Origin: Photobacterium lipolyticum
GTDB lineage: Bacteria > Pseudomonadota > Gammaproteobacteria > Enterobacterales > Vibrionaceae
NCBI RefSeq assembly: GCF_003026475.1
Contig: NZ_PYMC01000020.1
Span: 1-64,000, forward strand
DNA: 64,000 nt
Reading direction: 5' to 3'
A program made the translations under genes and the position numbers. Shown one piece after another: positions 26,271 through 35,737 of the stretch; position 1 is the first letter of the stretch, and each line of letters starts with the position of its first letter. Below the pieces are notes generated by a model. That model worked only from the letters and a program-made list of their open reading frames with translations. It had not been told where the DNA came from and ran no database searches.

Positions 26271-26356
26271 TATACCTAAACCACCTCAAGATGCAGTGCA
26301 CTGCGAGAATTCATTAGCTTTTAGTCAGGCTGCCATTTGAGTGAATAGTGGTTCTA
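26271..26356. repeat. dispersed ~85-base repeat, copy A
   Basis: It begins TACCTAAACCACCTCAAGAT and ends CCATTTGAGTGAATAGTGGT plus TCTA. The ends AACCAC and GTGGTT are inverted, and an inner ATTCA...TGAAT pair is also inverted. It matches copy B at 36490-36571 over most of its length and shares its first 30 bases with a partial copy at 41436-41465. Its right end includes the ppnN stop codon. Confidence 0.8.
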
Positions 26357-27727
26357 TTTCCCGTTTGTCGGGGCTGTGATGATCTCGTAGCAAGGCTCAT
26401 ACTGGGTGCCTGGCAGCTTCATTCGTTGCTGTTCGACGAAATTCTTCAACAGTTTGTCCATACGCTTCATCAGTGCGATATCGCCATTGATCTTAAACGG
26501 TCCTTTACGTTCAATTTCACGGATCCCGTCTTCTTTTACATTACCGGCAACAATGCCAGAAAAAGCACGCCGCAGACTGGCGGCAAGGTGCTCCGGACGT
26601 TGATTTGTATGTAGATCTAATGTTGACATTGAATCGTGGTTTGGTTCAAACGGTAACTGGAACTCAGGTGGGATTTTCAGTGACCAGTTAAAGCTGTAAG
26701 CATCGCCAGTTGCTAAACGGTGTTCTTTGATCAATGGCATTGATGCCTTCATGACTTGGGCTACTTTCTCCGGATCATCAATAATAATATGATAATGTTT
26801 CTGGGCTTCAGTCCCTAAGGTGTCTTTGATGAAGGCATCAAGGGTACGGAAATACGGTTCACTTTCTTTTGGTCCGGTCAGCACTAAAGGCATTGGCTGA
26901 TCGGCATTTTCCGGGTGCATTAAAATCCCCAGAATATAGAGCAACTCTTCTGCCGTACCTGCTCCGCCCGGGAATATAATAATGCCATGCCCGACGCGGA
27001 TAAAACCTTCCAGGCGCTTTTCGATATCCGGAAAAATCACTAACTCGTTAACAATCGGATTCGGCGGTTCAGCGGCAATAATTGACGGCTCGGTCATGCC
27101 AAGAAAACGACTGTTGCTATAACGCTGTTGAGCATGACCGATAGCAGCGCCTTTCATTGGCCCTTCCATTGCTCCGGGACCACAGCCGGTACAGATATTC
27201 AGCTCGCGCAAGCCCAGCTCTTGGCCCACTTCTCGGGTGTACTGATATTCTACCGGATTGATCGAGTGGCCGCCCCAGCATACAACGATGTTAGGGTCTT
27301 CACCAGAATGCAACATCTGGGCGTTACGTAAGATACTGAAGATATAATTGGTAATGTGGGTGGCACTAGTCAGGTTAATGTCATTGCGCTGCTGTACATG
27401 CATGTTGACGTAGACGATATCACGCAGTACCGCAAACATATGCTCTTGAATACCACGGATAATACGACCATCAACAAAGGCATGTTTTGGTGGGTTGATC
27501 AGTTCGAGCTTGATGCCACGCTCGCGACGCATGACATTGACATCAAAGCTTTTGTGCTTCTCCAGCAGTTCTTTTGAATTATCGGTATGGCTGCCAGAGT
27601 TTAAGACTGCCAGTGAACAGTTTCGATACAAGCGATACAGATCACTGGATGCAGTGGCTTTCAGACGGTCAACTTCGAGCTGCGAAAGCAGCTCCATGGA
27701 TCCGACTGGACTGATATGAGTAATCAT
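26354..27727 (-). CDS. ppnN: pyrimidine/purine nucleotide 5'-monophosphate nucleosidase PpnN
   Basis: PpnN (YgdH) splits nucleotide monophosphates into base and ribose-5-phosphate; in E. coli it is regulated by (p)ppGpp. The 457-residue protein has a LOG-like core: [14 protein letters not shown] near residue 155, [25 protein letters not shown] near 185 and [19 protein letters not shown] near 250. The start ATG 27727 ([12 protein letters not shown]) has GGGAGG five bases upstream; an earlier in-frame start does not. The stop TAG is formed by the end of a dispersed repeat. Confidence 0.95.
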   Translation of the reverse strand: MITHISPVGSMELLSQLEVDRLKATASSDLYRLYRNCSLAVLNSGSHTDNSKELLEKHKSFDVNVMRRERGIKLELINPPKHAFVDGRIIRGIQEHMFAVLRDIVYVNMHVQQRNDINLTSATHITNYIFSILRNAQMLHSGEDPNIVVCWGGHSINPVEYQYTREVGQELGLRELNICTGCGPGAMEGPMKGAAIGHAQQRYSNSRFLGMTEPSIIAAEPPNPIVNELVIFPDIEKRLEGFIRVGHGIIIFPGGAGTAEELLYILGILMHPENADQPMPLVLTGPKESEPYFRTLDAFIKDTLGTEAQKHYHIIIDDPEKVAQVMKASMPLIKEHRLATGDAYSFNWSLKIPPEFQLPFEPNHDSMSTLDLHTNQRPEHLAASLRRAFSGIVAGNVKEDGIREIERKGPFKINGDIALMKRMDKLLKNFVEQQRMKLPGTQYEPCYEIITAPTNGK

Positions 27728-27788
27728 AGTTACCTCCCTGGTCACGATGAAACGGCGTTGGTTACGTCGTAAGAGAAAATCTTAGAGT

Positions 27789-27810
27789 AATACCAATCGG
27801 GATTGATATT
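27789..27810. repeat. ATACCAAT-family palindrome upstream of ppnN
   Basis: AATACCAATC-GG-GATTGATATT, an inverted repeat with one mismatch. It is one of two such motifs in the 354-base gap 27728-28081, which otherwise holds only the presumed ppnN promoter. Confidence 0.6.
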
Positions 27811-27950
27811 AAACTGGTTGCCTATATCTCTAATACCATTATTAAAAGTGCCATTTATGCTTATATTGATTTGTCAGTAATAGCTTGCTTTCAATTTGCT
27901 CCAGAACGAAATTGCGGCGAGTTGAACAGTGGCAGGAGTCTGTTGAAGAT

Positions 27951-27971
27951 ATAATACCAATCGGTATAAAT
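27951..27971. repeat. ATACCAAT-family palindrome downstream of the cyclase gene
   Basis: ATAATACCAATCGGTATAAA: the core ATACC...GGTAT is inverted. It is in the same gap as the copy at 27789. Confidence 0.6.
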
Positions 27972-28081
27972 ATCAGTTAGGTATAAAGGTTGTTGTCAGA
28001 CTGTTAACGAACAATCGGTTACTTTTACCATACACAGGGATAGAGGGTTTGACCAGAGTTCAGTGTAAATTGGCATTACGG

Positions 28082-29641
28082 TTATAAAATCCAGAACATG
28101 CGGTTACGGCCGGCACTTTTAGCACTGTAGAGTGCTTTTTCAGTACGTTCAATGATATCGGTTGGTGTATCGTTACCTTCAAATAAGGTGGCACCAATCG
28201 ATATTGAAATCGTGACATTTTGATCCCGGAAGCGGAAAGGTAATTGCGAAATTGACTCGCGGACCTTGTTAAGACGTTTATTCCTCTCTTCTTCACTAAC
28301 ATCAGGCATGATCACGACAAATTCATCGCCGTCAAAACGGGCGATGAAGTCAGTTTCTTCCAGGCACTGATGAATAGTGCGGGCGATGATCTTTAATGCT
28401 TTATCGCCGGCTATATGGCCGTAACTGTCATTAATGTCCTTGAAATCGTCGATATCAATCAATGAAACGCATAACGGATGCTGGTAGCGTAACCAGCGAC
28501 GATATTCATGTTCAAGGCGATCATTCAGTGCTGCACGGTTATAGACTTTGGTTAGGTGATCGAGAAACATTTTACGTTCCTGATCATTGAGGCGCTGGCG
28601 GTAATCCTGAGTTTGCTCAAACAAGGTGGTGACTTTATTCTCGTTATAACTGAGCTGCTCAATCAGCATTTTTTCTCTTTTTTCCAACGCACGGTTGCGA
28701 TCGACCAATACCTGTAACTCTTTCGTCAGTTCGGTTAATGTCGGGCGCCAGTTTTCCAGGTTTTTTTGATCTTGTAGGCCTTGTTTGACGGTATTGACGA
28801 CCGTCGCCAGTTCCGTGGTGAGTTCACCGTGATGTGCGTATAAGGCCGATGTCTGCCCAACATTTTGATTGGTGGTTTTTTGCAGTGTTGCCAGATCGCT
28901 GTTCACCGAATCTAAGAATTTCTGTGATGAACGACGTTCCTGGTGAGTGCCATTAAGTACCAGGCGCAAGACTTCCAGAGACAACTCAATCAGTGTCTGT
29001 GGAGGCACACCGATCAATAATCGGTTGCGGATGGTCAGCAGCTTATCACCGGATTCGCCATCAAAATCCAGCTCGGTGATCAAATGCTGTAGTTCATTGG
29101 TCAGCTGAAGCTGCAAATCATGATCTAGGGTGTCTTTAAGAACCAGATTATCATTGGATGTTGATATCAGCTTCAAAGAGCGCTCATACAATTCCAGTAA
29201 GCGCAGAATACGTTGATGATTGTGAGCCAGGCTATCAGACGTTGCACTGAGGATATTGCGCAGTTCGCGCTTTAGCTGAGCCGGTAAACCGTGGACCCGT
29301 TTCAGCGTTTCACCACTCTGGTGAATCTGTTGCTCGAGACGCTGGTTTTCTTTTTCGGTGAATCCGGCTTGTCGGGTAACTAAGCGTTCAATAACAGCCA
29401 GACGGGGAATGAGTTTACTGATGTCTTTGGGTTGGTCGAGCTCAGTGCGCAGTTCAGTCAGCTTAGTGTCCAGCTCACTGTCCAGTCCGCGATAAGCGAC
29501 AGATAAACGGGTGATCAAGCGTTTTAAGATTACAATCTCACGACGAGACTTCAGCGAAGCATCGCGATAAGACAATTGAGCTTGGTCTAAGCGTTGCTTC
29601 AATTTACTCACTTCCGAAGCAACGGCATTAATATCTGTCAC
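28082..29641 (-). CDS. diguanylate cyclase-like GGDEF protein with coiled-coil N-terminus
   Basis: A 519-residue protein. Residues 1-360 are soluble and mostly helical, with long heptad-like stretches (about 1-40, 60-130 and 300-350) and no membrane span. Residues about 362-519 form a GGDEF domain: DHLTKVYNRAALNDRLE, SLIDIDDFKDINDSYGH and RFDGDEFVVIMPD. The active-site loop reads DGDEF, not GGDEF, and the RxxD inhibitory site upstream is replaced by ExxD. It could make cyclic di-GMP without I-site feedback, or be inactive. It follows the TPR gene with a 137-base gap on the same strand, which suggests a functional pair. Confidence 0.85.
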   Translation of the reverse strand: MTDINAVASEVSKLKQRLDQAQLSYRDASLKSRREIVILKRLITRLSVAYRGLDSELDTKLTELRTELDQPKDISKLIPRLAVIERLVTRQAGFTEKENQRLEQQIHQSGETLKRVHGLPAQLKRELRNILSATSDSLAHNHQRILRLLELYERSLKLISTSNDNLVLKDTLDHDLQLQLTNELQHLITELDFDGESGDKLLTIRNRLLIGVPPQTLIELSLEVLRLVLNGTHQERRSSQKFLDSVNSDLATLQKTTNQNVGQTSALYAHHGELTTELATVVNTVKQGLQDQKNLENWRPTLTELTKELQVLVDRNRALEKREKMLIEQLSYNENKVTTLFEQTQDYRQRLNDQERKMFLDHLTKVYNRAALNDRLEHEYRRWLRYQHPLCVSLIDIDDFKDINDSYGHIAGDKALKIIARTIHQCLEETDFIARFDGDEFVVIMPDVSEEERNKRLNKVRESISQLPFRFRDQNVTISISIGATLFEGNDTPTDIIERTEKALYSAKSAGRNRMFWIL

Positions 29642-29778
29642 GTTGTTGATGAATTACCCAAACACATAATATTAACCTTTTTAATTAGTCGTTTACTCAG
29701 GCCTAGTCGAGCCATGTTAGCAAAAAACGAGCTTGGCGTTTAGCTGTTATCGGCGTGATGATAGATAACGCTATTAGT

Positions 29779-32061
29779 TTAAATGACATTTTTGTCTGAA
29801 TCGTGATCATTGTTCCAGTTGAATTCTTTTGCCGATGAACTCTGCACTTTGACCAGTCCATTATCAATGCCCTGAATACAGGCCTTACGAATATTATCAC
29901 ATGCGAAACTTGCAGCCGGCGCGGCATCAATCGCACTCAGGTGCACCCATTGGCTACCTTGTTCAGTCTGGCTGTTAAGACGTGCGGCGTTAGCGGCCAT
30001 CAGCAGGATATCAATCAGCTCCTGATCATTGATGGCGGTATAGGCACGAGGCAAAAAGGGGTATTCGGCCATGCCGATTCGAACTCGTGAATCGAGTTGA
30101 CGTTCAATCAGGAAGTTATCGACCAGTTGCTGGATTGAGTCAGCTAATTGTTTAGGCTCTGTATTTAAGCGCGAGTTAGGCTCAATATACAGGAACATCG
30201 CGTCTGAAAAGTGATAGAGACGTGCTGGTTTGCAGATCTGCTCTTTCAGGTAATCACCAAATTGACGCTCAACTTCTAATCCGTGCTGGTAGCCGTATTG
30301 CAGGTAAAGGTGCTTCAAAAAAGGGACTTCAAATAACGCAAATCGCAGCCGATCACTCAGCGGTTCATTAATAATTTCACCTAAATGCCATTGTTCAAAG
30401 TTAGCGCTGCTCTGTTGCAGCGAGTTTGGCAGGCGGGCATTGAGCATTCGCAGGTTGCGTAATCCACTACGAGGGTGGGTATAGAATTCAGTACGTAAAA
30501 TACCCAGTCTTATTTTCAGGTGCTTGACTATCCGGTGCCGGCGGATTAGAAAAATGATCAGTAATGCAATTAAGCTGAGTAAAAACAGGCTTACTTTCTT
30601 TTGATTGTATATCGATTTTTCATTTTCAAATTGCTGACGTTCCATTTCTTCAAGGTGCAAGGAACGTTCCAGCATCCGTTGCTGTTGCTTGAATACGTCA
30701 ACATGACTTTTGAGCTGGCTTTCTTGCTGGCTGGCAAAAATCTGCTCATATCGTCGCTGGCTTAACAAGGCATTGTAGTAGTCATGCTGTTTTTCAAAGG
30801 TTTCAGAAAGAAGAGACTCTCCCTGCAGCTGAAGTTCCCGTTGTCCTGAGCGACTGGCCGAAATCAGACCTGCTTGCAGCGTTGATATTGCCTTTTCGAG
30901 TCGACCTTCGGCTAATTCAAGCTTGCCTTGCAGGATTTGGACTTCGGCCTGGATGGTTTCATTGCTTGCTTGCTGAGCCAGTTGACGGGCTTGCTGAAGA
31001 TACTGTTCTGCTTTCGGGTAGTTGTATAGGTGCAGATAGACCCGGGCTATACTCAGTCGCAGGTGTGCTGAATGAACAATATTATGGCGCAGTTGATTCT
31101 CCTGATCTAATGCATTGAAATAATGCACCAAAGCAAGATTGTAACGACTTTGTTGTTCATAGATGGAAGCAATAAGCGCTAATGTTTTGGCCAGAGGCTG
31201 AGTGTGTTGGAAATGCTCGAAAAATTCCCCCGCCTGGGTGGCGTGCTCCAATGCTTTGTCATAGACATTGCGCTGTTCAAATAACATAGCTAGCTCGTAG
31301 TTTGCGTGCGCTATTTTTGCTTTTTTTCCGCTCTCTACAGCCAGCCAGTAACCACTCAGCAGGCGGTCTAACGCTAAATCGTAGTGCTTCTGTTGCAGGT
31401 AGTGATGGCCGATCGTGAGTTGATAAGTGATCCGCTCTTCCTGATCGTCCAGATCATTCAAAAAACGTTTGGCTTGGGCAAACAGTTTTTCTGCCTGGTC
31501 ATTATTATCAAGAGCGGATTCGATGACGGCACGCTGCATTGACGATTGATATTGCAGCACTTTAATCTGTTTGGTGAGTTTAAGCGGCTGCGATTGACTG
31601 ATATCGTTATCAACCTGATCCAACATGTTGAGGGCTATGGCGCTGTTTTTCAGGTTGTCCCAGTAGATTTTGGCATGAAGAAGGCGTGTTTCAAAAATGG
31701 TATAGGTGAGTCCATTGTCGGAGGCCAACGTTTGCGCTGACTTAATGGTACTGATGGCTTTTTCTGGCTGGTTTAACAGCGAGTATGCCTGCGCTTTGAT
31801 CTGCAGCGCATTGATTGTATTCAGTGGGGTGCGAACTGTATGGTCGGTTTCGTCATTAACATGAACCCGCGACGATTCTTTTGGCTCACTTAGGCGACGT
31901 TGGCTTAAATAACGATTGACGGCTTCCAGCGCTTTTTCCGGGCTGGTTTGTAATAGCTCACTAGCGTCAGTCAGAATTGGCGTAGTATAGATTTTTGCAT
32001 TCGCGCTAAAGGAAGCAATCAGGATAATTATTATACTTAGCAGCCAACGGCGAAAACTCAT
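29779..32061 (-). CDS. TPR-repeat membrane protein with degenerate GGDEF-like C-terminus
   Basis: A 760-residue protein. A signal peptide ends near residue 22 (SFSANA). Several tetratricopeptide repeats occupy about residues 100-430 (for example GHHYLQQKHYDLALDRLLSG and IYEQQSRYNLALVHYFNALD). A coiled coil lies near 430-490 and one membrane span near 495-512 (SLFLLSLIALLIIFLI). The cytoplasmic tail, about 530-730, follows GGDEF topology: RSGLRNLRMLNARLP resembles the LTGLxNR start, and FSDAMFLYI sits where RxGGDEFxxI would be, so catalysis is not expected. A periplasmic TPR sensor passing a signal to the adjacent cyclase is inference. Confidence 0.75.
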   Translation of the reverse strand: MSFRRWLLSIIIILIASFSANAKIYTTPILTDASELLQTSPEKALEAVNRYLSQRRLSEPKESSRVHVNDETDHTVRTPLNTINALQIKAQAYSLLNQPEKAISTIKSAQTLASDNGLTYTIFETRLLHAKIYWDNLKNSAIALNMLDQVDNDISQSQPLKLTKQIKVLQYQSSMQRAVIESALDNNDQAEKLFAQAKRFLNDLDDQEERITYQLTIGHHYLQQKHYDLALDRLLSGYWLAVESGKKAKIAHANYELAMLFEQRNVYDKALEHATQAGEFFEHFQHTQPLAKTLALIASIYEQQSRYNLALVHYFNALDQENQLRHNIVHSAHLRLSIARVYLHLYNYPKAEQYLQQARQLAQQASNETIQAEVQILQGKLELAEGRLEKAISTLQAGLISASRSGQRELQLQGESLLSETFEKQHDYYNALLSQRRYEQIFASQQESQLKSHVDVFKQQQRMLERSLHLEEMERQQFENEKSIYNQKKVSLFLLSLIALLIIFLIRRHRIVKHLKIRLGILRTEFYTHPRSGLRNLRMLNARLPNSLQQSSANFEQWHLGEIINEPLSDRLRFALFEVPFLKHLYLQYGYQHGLEVERQFGDYLKEQICKPARLYHFSDAMFLYIEPNSRLNTEPKQLADSIQQLVDNFLIERQLDSRVRIGMAEYPFLPRAYTAINDQELIDILLMAANAARLNSQTEQGSQWVHLSAIDAAPAASFACDNIRKACIQGIDNGLVKVQSSSAKEFNWNNDHDSDKNVI

Positions 32062-32177
32062 ACTATCTCTTAAACCACAATAAACACAGTGGTCTAATAT
32101 TACTGGGTTGGGGAATCAAGTCCAGCAAAGTACACGTTTTTGCTGGACTTATTGCCTCAAATTCCGCCGTCTGGTAA

Positions 32178-33023
32178 TTACTGACGAGCTAAGCGGAAGT
32201 TATTGCTTGGTGTTTTGCCTTGATTGGTACGGTATGGGTTGATATCTAATCCGCCACGACGGGTATAACGTGCATAAACGGTCAGTAATTCTGGCTGGCA
32301 GAACTTCATGATATCCGTGAAAATACGCTCAACGCATTGCTCGTGGAATTCATTGTGGTTGCGGAAGGAAACCAGATATCGCAGCAGTTTTTCGCGATTA
32401 ATACGCTTGCCTTTATACGAGATCTTTACGCTGCCCCAGTCTGGCTGGCTGGTGATCAGGCAGTTGGACTTAAGGAGGTGGCTATTTAGCTCCTCGGTTA
32501 CAACAACTTCTTCAGCCGCACCCTCAAGGTAGCTGGCGTCAAATTCATAATCGGTGATTTCAATATCTTGATCATCGATACATTCGCCACTGAAGTTGAC
32601 AATCGGCTGGTCATCAAAATCGGCTAAAGGTTGAATAGTGACATCGACATCTTCACCGGCACACTGAGTTAAATCTTTCTGAAGCACATCGGCCACTTTC
32701 TGCCAGCTTGCAAATTTAGTTTGGTTAAAGCTGTTTAGATATAGCTTAAATGACTTCGATTCAATTAGGTTCGGGCTGCTGGCCGGTAGGCGAACTTCAC
32801 CAATGGCAACCTGAGGTAGGCCTTTGCTGTTTAACCAGGAAAGCTCATAGAGTGTCCAGATGTCATAACCAGTAAATGGCAATGTTTCGCCAAGTGCCAG
32901 ATCATCACGATTCAGGCTGCGTGGTACAGGCTGAAGAAGAGAGGGATCATACTGGTCTTTGTATTCCGTACCCTGACCTAGGGTTAAACCGGCTAATTCT
33001 TTCGCGTCTTGATATTTGCTCAT
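32178..33023 (-). CDS. queF: NADPH-dependent 7-cyano-7-deazaguanine reductase QueF
   Basis: QueF reduces preQ0 to preQ1 in queuosine synthesis. The 281-residue bimodular form matches E. coli QueF throughout: [20 protein letters not shown] near residue 85, the thioimide-forming cysteine in [15 protein letters not shown] near 190, and [17 protein letters not shown] near 222. It is divergent from syd, as in E. coli. Confidence 0.97.
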   Translation of the reverse strand: MSKYQDAKELAGLTLGQGTEYKDQYDPSLLQPVPRSLNRDDLALGETLPFTGYDIWTLYELSWLNSKGLPQVAIGEVRLPASSPNLIESKSFKLYLNSFNQTKFASWQKVADVLQKDLTQCAGEDVDVTIQPLADFDDQPIVNFSGECIDDQDIEITDYEFDASYLEGAAEEVVVTEELNSHLLKSNCLITSQPDWGSVKISYKGKRINREKLLRYLVSFRNHNEFHEQCVERIFTDIMKFCQPELLTVYARYTRRGGLDINPYRTNQGKTPSNNFRLARQ

Positions 33024-33086
33024 ACTGTCCTGGACACACTTGGATTAGAATAGGCAAAGTTTACTTAATCTTTTGTGAGGTTGCGA

Positions 33087-33653
33087 ATGAATCATCCGGT
33101 TGCGGTGGCTTTATCTGAATTTTCCACCCGTTTTCTGCAAGCATGGCGTGATGCCGGTCAAGGTTTTCCAAGAAGCGGTGACTTGACTGGCTTGGCCTCG
33201 CCATGTGTAAAGGCCGATGATGGCTACGAAGTGACCTGGACTCCGGTAGCCCGAAATCCGATGGGGGATCTTGCCGGGGTAGAAAAAGGGATTGAGCTGC
33301 GCCTGCATGAGGATATTACTGCTTTTTACGGTGCGCAGTTTAGCGGTGATATGGCTGTCAGGTTCCAAGGGGCAGGTCACAATATAGAGTTTGACTTGCT
33401 TCAGGCATTCAGTGAAGAAGATGTGCAGCGCCTGCAGGAAAATATTCTTGGCCACTTAGTGACCCAGCGTCGCCTGAAACTTAAGCCGACCGTATTTATC
33501 GGCGCATTAGAAAAAGAAGATAAAGTCATTGCTATCTGTAATATGACCGGCCAGGTGGTATTGGAGACCTTAGGAAAAAATATACGCGAGGTTCTGGCGG
33601 AAGATGTCGCAAGCTTTCTGTATCAGTTAGAGCCCGTGGTAAAAGAGGCCTGA
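33087..33653 (+). CDS. syd: SecY-interacting protein Syd
   Basis: A 188-residue soluble protein of the Syd family, which binds SecY at the inner membrane and has been linked to quality control of the translocon. Conserved segments are FYGAQFSGDMAVRFQG near residue 84, EDVQRLQENILGHLV near 115 and KPTVFIGALEKEDKVIAICN near 140. ATG 33087 has GAGG upstream; an in-frame start 12 bases earlier does not align with the family. The syd-csrB-yqcC order matches E. coli, with additional genes here. Confidence 0.94.
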   Translation: MNHPVAVALSEFSTRFLQAWRDAGQGFPRSGDLTGLASPCVKADDGYEVTWTPVARNPMGDLAGVEKGIELRLHEDITAFYGAQFSGDMAVRFQGAGHNIEFDLLQAFSEEDVQRLQENILGHLVTQRRLKLKPTVFIGALEKEDKVIAICNMTGQVVLETLGKNIREVLAEDVASFLYQLEPVVKEA

Positions 33654-33656
33654 TCC

Positions 33657-34430
33657 ATGTATATAACTGAACTGGATTTTGAGGTTTATTGTGACACTTC
33701 TCTGGGAGCCGTTGAAAAAGCGATTAACTATTGTTTGGACTGCTTGCGTTACAGCGGTCAAATTATTGGTCGTGAACTCCCTATTGCGATGAATGGTGGC
33801 AATTTTGTCGCCAGAGTTGTTTGCCCTGAGGCGAACAGTCTTCATCCTGACTTCCATAGCCATCAGGTGAAACAGGCTTTCGACCAGCTGAGTGAATTTG
33901 GTCTATTGCGACCGAAAGTGAAAGTCATCGGTGAAGATATGAACTCTGATCCCAGTGATGAATGTGAAAAGCCCGGTTGGCTGATTTTATACACCAGTCA
34001 CTTGCATACTTGCTCACCGATCCGCTGTGGTGAACATTTCCAGCCTGTTCCTTTATATCGGTTACCTGCACTCGAAAATGGCGATCAAAAGCGATTGATC
34101 AAATGGCAGGAAGACTGGAGCGCTTGTGATCAACTCCAAATGAACGCTTCTGTGGTTGAGCACCCGACGTTGCTTGAAATCAGCTCCAGTAAAAGCATTC
34201 TGTTCCGCCGTGGTTGGGATATCTGTCGCCGTATGGAAGTGGTAAGTGAGATCCCTACTTACCTGTATATCTATCGCGTTGGCGGTGAAAGCAAAGAATC
34301 AGAGCAAGCTCGTGTCTGCCCTGTATGCGGAGGCGATTGGGCACTGGATGAGCCATTGCATGAGATCTTTGACTTCAAATGCGACGAGTGCCGTTTGGTG
34401 ACTAACTTGTCGTGGGATTTTAAGGATTAA
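33657..34430 (+). CDS. DUF2310 zinc-ribbon protein
   Basis: A 257-residue protein matching the DUF2310 Zn-ribbon family. The C-terminus has a four-cysteine zinc ribbon, CPVCGGDW...CDECRLV, at about residues 221-245. The central segment THLHTCSPIRCGEHFQPVPLYRLP (about residues 117-140) adds further Cys and His. Function is unknown. It starts 3 bases after syd, so it is in the same operon. The 279 bases after it (34431-34709) are AT-rich; I see only a weak inverted repeat GCTATC...GATAGC at about 34456-34482. Confidence 0.85.
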   Translation: MYITELDFEVYCDTSLGAVEKAINYCLDCLRYSGQIIGRELPIAMNGGNFVARVVCPEANSLHPDFHSHQVKQAFDQLSEFGLLRPKVKVIGEDMNSDPSDECEKPGWLILYTSHLHTCSPIRCGEHFQPVPLYRLPALENGDQKRLIKWQEDWSACDQLQMNASVVEHPTLLEISSSKSILFRRGWDICRRMEVVSEIPTYLYIYRVGGESKESEQARVCPVCGGDWALDEPLHEIFDFKCDECRLVTNLSWDFKD

Positions 34431-34709
34431 ACATTCTCGACAGCAGTAAAACAGGCGGCTATCGATAAATATTATTGATAGCTGATTCTGAAGAGCTTCG
34501 GGATATAACCAGGTTTATAGTTAATGCACTAGATTGGACTTATCAAATAAGTAAAAATCTCTCAAGCTATCTGGTTTTCAACAACTACCGAGACTGTGAT
34601 TTACATTGTTATTAACCATTTTTCAGATTTGTTTTTAATTAGTTTTTATGAAAAATGCAATGCGCAGTATGCGGTTATATATAAAACCTAACGGAGTATA
34701 ATAGAAGTA

Positions 34710-34922
34710 CTAAAAGGAAATGGAGAAATTACCAATAAGTTGATTGCTGTTATTATTAATAATACTACCTTCACATGTTTTTTCACAATAAGAAAGTTTA
34801 ATATCCATATTATCCACATTGCCTTTAATTAGAATGTGGCGTAATAATACATCGCTATTTAATTGATGTATTAATGCATCCCAAGAAACGTCACCTTTTA
34901 AAATATTGAAGTTCACGATCAT
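34710..34922 (-). CDS. small hypothetical protein, second of a coupled pair
   Basis: A 70-residue protein of unknown family. It begins MIVNFNILKGDVSWDALI and has two cysteines (YCEKTCEG near residues 45-52). It has no signal peptide or membrane span and is AT-rich. The start has an excellent GAGG seven bases upstream, and its ATG overlaps the TGA of the 28-codon frame before it (ATGA). This arrangement is the main reason to believe it is a real gene. Confidence 0.55.
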   Translation of the reverse strand: MIVNFNILKGDVSWDALIHQLNSDVLLRHILIKGNVDNMDIKLSYCEKTCEGSIINNNSNQLIGNFSISF

Positions 34923-35005
34923 TTATTTACCTCGGTTTTTACTGTAGTGTTTTCTTGGCGACCTTGCTGAAACCAAAATCGTTTGCGACCTATTGAACGA
35001 GACAT
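34919..35005 (-). CDS. tiny basic protein (28 aa), first of a coupled pair
   Basis: A 28-residue frame, MSRSIGRKRFWFQQGRQ... ending ...KTEVNK, basic and rich in Arg and Lys near its start. ATG 35005 has AAGG six bases upstream; an in-frame ATG six bases earlier is possible. Its TGA overlaps the start of the 70-residue gene. The family is unknown. The 259 bases to the cold-shock gene (35006-35264) contain only AT-rich DNA and the hairpin at 35225. Confidence 0.45.
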   Translation of the reverse strand: MSRSIGRKRFWFQQGRQENTTVKTEVNK

Positions 35006-35224
35006 AAGCATCCTTGTCTTAATTATCAGCATGATAAAAATATAATAAGTTAAAAAACCTAAAGTTGTGATTAAGTATCTGATAGTTAAGCTTAATAATT
35101 TTATTTATAATAATACTGCGAAGTAAATAAGGAACGTAACGACATATACAAAAAGCAGATGTAGGAAATGTTTATATTTTCTAATGTACGGTATAAATAA
35201 TTGGTTAATAGTTAATTTAGAGTG

Positions 35225-35252
35225 ACGTAAATGATCATGAGATCATTTACGC
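35225..35252. terminator. hairpin after the cold-shock gene
   Basis: CGTAAATGATC-ATGA-GATCATTTACG, an 11-base-pair stem 13 bases after the stop codon. It has no clear U tract on the minus strand, so terminator activity is a guess. Confidence 0.5.
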
Positions 35253-35264
35253 CGACTTACAAAA

Positions 35265-35477
35265 TTATAGCGCTACTACGTTAGAAGCTTGAGGGCCTTT
35301 CTGGCCTTGTTCTACTTCGAAAGATACTTTTTGGCCTTCAGCCAAAGTTTTGAAACCTTCTGAAGCAATTGCACGGAAGTGAACGAATACGTCAGCACCG
35401 CCGTTGTCTTGAGTAATGAAACCAAAACCTTTGTCTTCGTTAAACCATTTTACTAGACCAGTTGTTTTATTAGACAT
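35265..35477 (-). CDS. CspA-family cold-shock protein
   Basis: A 70-residue single cold-shock domain, an OB-fold RNA/DNA chaperone. RNP1 is KGFGFIT at residues 16-22 and RNP2 is DVFVHF at 29-34, within the family-typical [14 protein letters not shown]...[21 protein letters not shown]. The start has AAGGGA upstream. A promoter about 180 bases upstream implies a long leader, like cspA. Which paralog this is cannot be decided here. Confidence 0.95.
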   Translation of the reverse strand: MSNKTTGLVKWFNEDKGFGFITQDNGGADVFVHFRAIASEGFKTLAEGQKVSFEVEQGQKGPQASNVVAL

Positions 35478-35664
35478 GTAGTGTCCCTTATATATTTAAA
35501 TTCATAAAGTTATCGCGATAATGCGATGCGCTGAGAGCTTGAATTATTGAATGTGACGACGAAGCTAAGGGAAACACTGAGGATAACAACAATAACGAAG
35601 AAATTCTGAGGTTTTACTTTTACTTAATGTTTCATTAATAACTCTGAACAACAGAGCGAGATGA

Positions 35665-35692
35665 ATAGTACCTTAGTATCGAATATTGTAAA
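35665..35692 (-). promoter_or_regulatory. candidate promoter of the cold-shock gene
   Basis: On the minus strand, TTTACA (35687-35692), 16 bases, then TACTAT (35665-35670). This predicts a start near 35658 and a leader of about 180 nt before the cold-shock ORF. Long leaders of cspA-type mRNAs act as temperature-sensitive translational control. Confidence 0.5.
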
Positions 35693-35737
35693 GGTTTATT
35701 TTACGTTAATTTAAAAAGATAAAACCCGAATCCAACG

